64,000 nucleotides of DNA from CALVGQ01 sp964368495 (lineage in GTDB: Bacteria > Bacillota_I > Bacilli_A > Erysipelotrichales > Erysipelotrichaceae): assembly GCA_964368495.1 (NCBI GenBank), contig CAYJAJ010000002.1:1-64000 (forward strand), read 5' to 3'. A program made the position numbers and the translations under genes. This document shows positions 61,949-64,000 of the stretch, one piece after another (position 1 is the first letter of the stretch; every line of letters starts with the position of its first letter). Under the pieces are notes generated by a model that ran no database searches, was not told where the DNA came from, and saw only the letters and a list, made by a program, of their open reading frames with translations.

Positions 61949-63826
61949 ATGGACACAACAAACCATTTTGAAATATTAGTTGTTGGTGGAGGACATGCAG
62001 GAGTTGAAGCGGCATTGATGTGCGCAAGACTTAATCATAAAACTGCGCTGATTACTTTAAGTAAAGAAAACATCGCAAAAATGCCATGTAATCCATCAAT
62101 TGGTGGACCTGCAAAAGGAATTGTAGTTCGTGAGATTGATGCACTTGGTGGTCAAATGGGGATTACTGCAGATAAAACTGCGATACAGGTAAAAATGCTA
62201 AATACAGCTAAAGGGCCTGGAGTTCAATCTCTTAGGGTGCAATCAGATAAAGTTGCATATTCTAAAATGATGCAAGAAATAGTTCTTGAACAAGAAAATC
62301 TTGAGCTAATAGAAAAACAAGTAGAAAAAATACTTGTGGAAAACAACAAAATCATCGGGGTGAAATGCAGTGATAATACTGTAATCAAATCAAAAATTAC
62401 AATTTTGACAACAGGAACCTATATGTCATCACATGTTATGATCAGTGATCAGATAAATAAAACTGGGCCTGATGGAGAAGAAACAACCTTTAAGTTATCA
62501 CAATCATTAAGAGATGAAGGGTTAACAACATTCAGACTTAAGACAGGAACACCAGCAAGGGTGTTTACTGAATCTATTGACTTCACAAAAACGGAGCCAC
62601 AACCGGGGAGTCCTTTTTTTGCGAGTTTTAGCACTTTAACAAAAAATGTTCTTCCTCTTGAAAAACAAGCACTTTGTTACTTAACATACACTAATCAAAA
62701 CACGCATGAAATTATCCATAAAAATTTAGATAAATCGAGTATGTATTCAGGAGTAGTAAAGGGAGTTGGGCCAAGATACTGCCCGTCAATTGAAGACAAG
62801 TTGGTTCGTTTTTTTGACAAAGAAAGACATCAGTTATTTTTAGAACCAGAAAGTTTATCGATGGATACCACGTATGTGCAAGGATTATCTTCGTCACTTC
62901 CAAAGGATGTGCAAGAAGATATGATTCATTCAATTGCAGGTCTTGAAGAAGCAAAAATAAAAATATATGCATATGCTATAGAATATGATGCGATTGATCC
63001 CTTACAGCTTAAACCAACATTGGAAACGAAGATAATTGAAAACTGCTTTACAGCAGGACAAATCAATGGAACAAGTGGTTATGAAGAAGCAGCTGCTCAA
63101 GGATTAATGGCTGCGATTAATGCTGTTCTCAAACTTGAAAATAGAGGGGAATTCATTCTTAGAAGGGATGAAGCTTATATTGGAGTCATGATTGATGATT
63201 TAGTAACAAAAGGGACAAATGAACCATATCGTTTGTTAACATCAAGGGCTGAATTTAGATTGCTATTAAGACATGACAATGCAGATCAACGTTTAACAGG
63301 AAAAGCATATGATTTAGGTCTACCAGTTAAACAAAGATATGAAATAATGTGCAAAAAACTTGAAGAAATGGGCAAATTAAAAGAGGCAATGAAAGAAACT
63401 CGCTACACAATGAAGTCTGAAGTGAATGAATACTTAAAGACAATAGAGTATGATTGTTTATCAGAAGGAATTAGTGCCTATGATTTATTAAAAAGACCAA
63501 GAGTCGAATGTTATAAACTCAAGCCATACTTAGGTTTTGAATTCAGCCAAGAGGTTGCAAGGCAAGTGGAAATAGAGTGTAAGTATCAAGGATATATTGA
63601 TAAAGCAAAAAAAGAAGCTGCAAAATTAGAACATATGGATAAAGTGCTTATTCCAAAAGATTTAAATTTCGACAAAATCGAACACATCTCTTTAGAGGCG
63701 AAGCAAAAGTTAGTTAAAGTACAACCAGTAACTCTTGGTCAAGCATCAAGGATATCAGGAGTAAATCCTGCAGATATAGCAGTACTTGCAATGATAATTG
63801 AGCAAAATAGAAAAGGGAGAAATTAA
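61949..63826 (+). CDS. mnmG: tRNA U34 carboxymethylaminomethyl synthesis enzyme MnmG (GidA)
   Basis: 625 aa, full length. FAD site VVGGGHAGVEAALMCARL at the N-terminus, then MPCNPSIGGPAKG, and FTAGQINGTSGYEEAAAQG in the middle. With MnmE it modifies wobble U34 of several tRNAs. The ATG at 61949 follows ACGAGGTG; a GTG at 61940 lies in this site. Bacillus has mnmE-mnmG-rsmG-noc beside jag; here mnmG is 30 kb from jag and has no mnmE or rsmG next to it in the window. Confidence 0.96.
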   Translation: MDTTNHFEILVVGGGHAGVEAALMCARLNHKTALITLSKENIAKMPCNPSIGGPAKGIVVREIDALGGQMGITADKTAIQVKMLNTAKGPGVQSLRVQSDKVAYSKMMQEIVLEQENLELIEKQVEKILVENNKIIGVKCSDNTVIKSKITILTTGTYMSSHVMISDQINKTGPDGEETTFKLSQSLRDEGLTTFRLKTGTPARVFTESIDFTKTEPQPGSPFFASFSTLTKNVLPLEKQALCYLTYTNQNTHEIIHKNLDKSSMYSGVVKGVGPRYCPSIEDKLVRFFDKERHQLFLEPESLSMDTTYVQGLSSSLPKDVQEDMIHSIAGLEEAKIKIYAYAIEYDAIDPLQLKPTLETKIIENCFTAGQINGTSGYEEAAAQGLMAAINAVLKLENRGEFILRRDEAYIGVMIDDLVTKGTNEPYRLLTSRAEFRLLLRHDNADQRLTGKAYDLGLPVKQRYEIMCKKLEEMGKLKEAMKETRYTMKSEVNEYLKTIEYDCLSEGISAYDLLKRPRVECYKLKPYLGFEFSQEVARQVEIECKYQGYIDKAKKEAAKLEHMDKVLIPKDLNFDKIEHISLEAKQKLVKVQPVTLGQASRISGVNPADIAVLAMIIEQNRKGRN

Positions 63827-63827
63827 A

Positions 63828-64000
63828 ATGAATTATAATGATATTGTTAAAAATGTAAACGTTTATGGTTTTGATGAAAGCATTAGAGGAAGTAAATTTC
63901 CTATGGCCACAGATTTAGATTCATTAACTACAGAGTTTGCAAAAAGCACAGTAAAACTAGCTACAAGTAAATTAGGAGAAGGACATGATAATTTTTTAAA
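63828..64000 (+). CDS. Unknown protein, truncated by the window end
   Basis: 57 codons are visible, beginning MNYNDIVKNVNVYGFDESIR and including LGEGHDNFLK at the end. AAAGGGAGAAATTAAA precedes the ATG, which is one base after the mnmG stop, so the two are probably cotranscribed. I do not recognise the family with confidence. Confidence 0.75.
   Translation, partial: MNYNDIVKNVNVYGFDESIRGSKFPMATDLDSLTTEFAKSTVKLATSKLGEGHDNFL

Noticed and set aside
1..64000. CRISPR arrays, insertion sequences, prophage, tRNA or rRNA genes
   Set aside because: I looked for spaced direct repeats, transposase motifs, integrases and tRNA-like cloverleafs and found none I can support.

Overview
AT-rich, low-GC Gram-positive (Firmicutes/Bacillota) chromosome around the replication origin. 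The gene set (dnaA-dnaN-yaaA-recF-gyrB-gyrA; rplKA-rplJL-rpoBC; pth-mfd-spoVT-rqcP-yabP-yabQ-divIC), a very long Mollicute-like RpoB (1384 aa) with Asn at the rifampicin-critical His position, and a bile salt hydrolase together suggest a spore-forming gut member of the Erysipelotrichia. That placement is inference, not a database match. The sequence is a draft: two runs of exactly 10 N sit inside rplL and serS, and rpoC carries a one-base frameshift.

Layout. 0.2-11.2 kb (minus strand): rplK-rplA, rplJ-rplL, rsmC-like methyltransferase, rpoB, rpoC, with recognisable promoters, an L10-type leader and a possible L1 leader. 11.4-17.7 kb (minus): uraA behind a PyrR-type attenuator, then a NupNOPQ-type nucleoside ABC importer. 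17.9-29.3 kb: mixed metabolic and stress genes (2-hydroxyacid dehydrogenase, superoxide reductase, lipoprotein hydrolase, Tag glycosylase, MATE exporter, YigZ, M20 peptidase, DUF1361 protein, bile salt hydrolase, gpmI). 29.5-43.5 kb (plus): rpmH-rnpA-yidC-jag, a YtrA-type GntR/ABC operon, the pth-to-divIC block with sporulation genes, an AT-hook protein, a secreted fumarate-reductase-like flavoprotein behind a perfect Rex box, and an MFS transporter. 43.5-44.2 kb (minus): a VanY-type carboxypeptidase.

44.2-46.2 kb is a bipartite oriC, with DnaA boxes on both sides of dnaA. 46.2-64 kb (plus): dnaN, yaaA, recF, gyrB, gyrA, a serine T-box, serS, SRP RNA, tadA, dnaX, ebfC, recR, fhs, an uncharacterised PUA-like protein, an EamA transporter, mnmG and the start of an unknown gene. 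Two perfect parS sites flank serS; the first lies inside the serS T-box leader, where the same palindrome should fold as an RNA hairpin.

Most noteworthy: the parS/T-box overlap; the Rex box on the fumarate-reductase-like gene; the rpmH-to-MFS block transcribed toward oriC (apparently head-on to replication); the rpoC frameshift; the RpoB Asn667 residue; a His in place of the conserved YidC groove Arg; and the AT-hook and PUA-like orphan proteins. I found no CRISPR array, insertion sequence, tRNA or rRNA gene.
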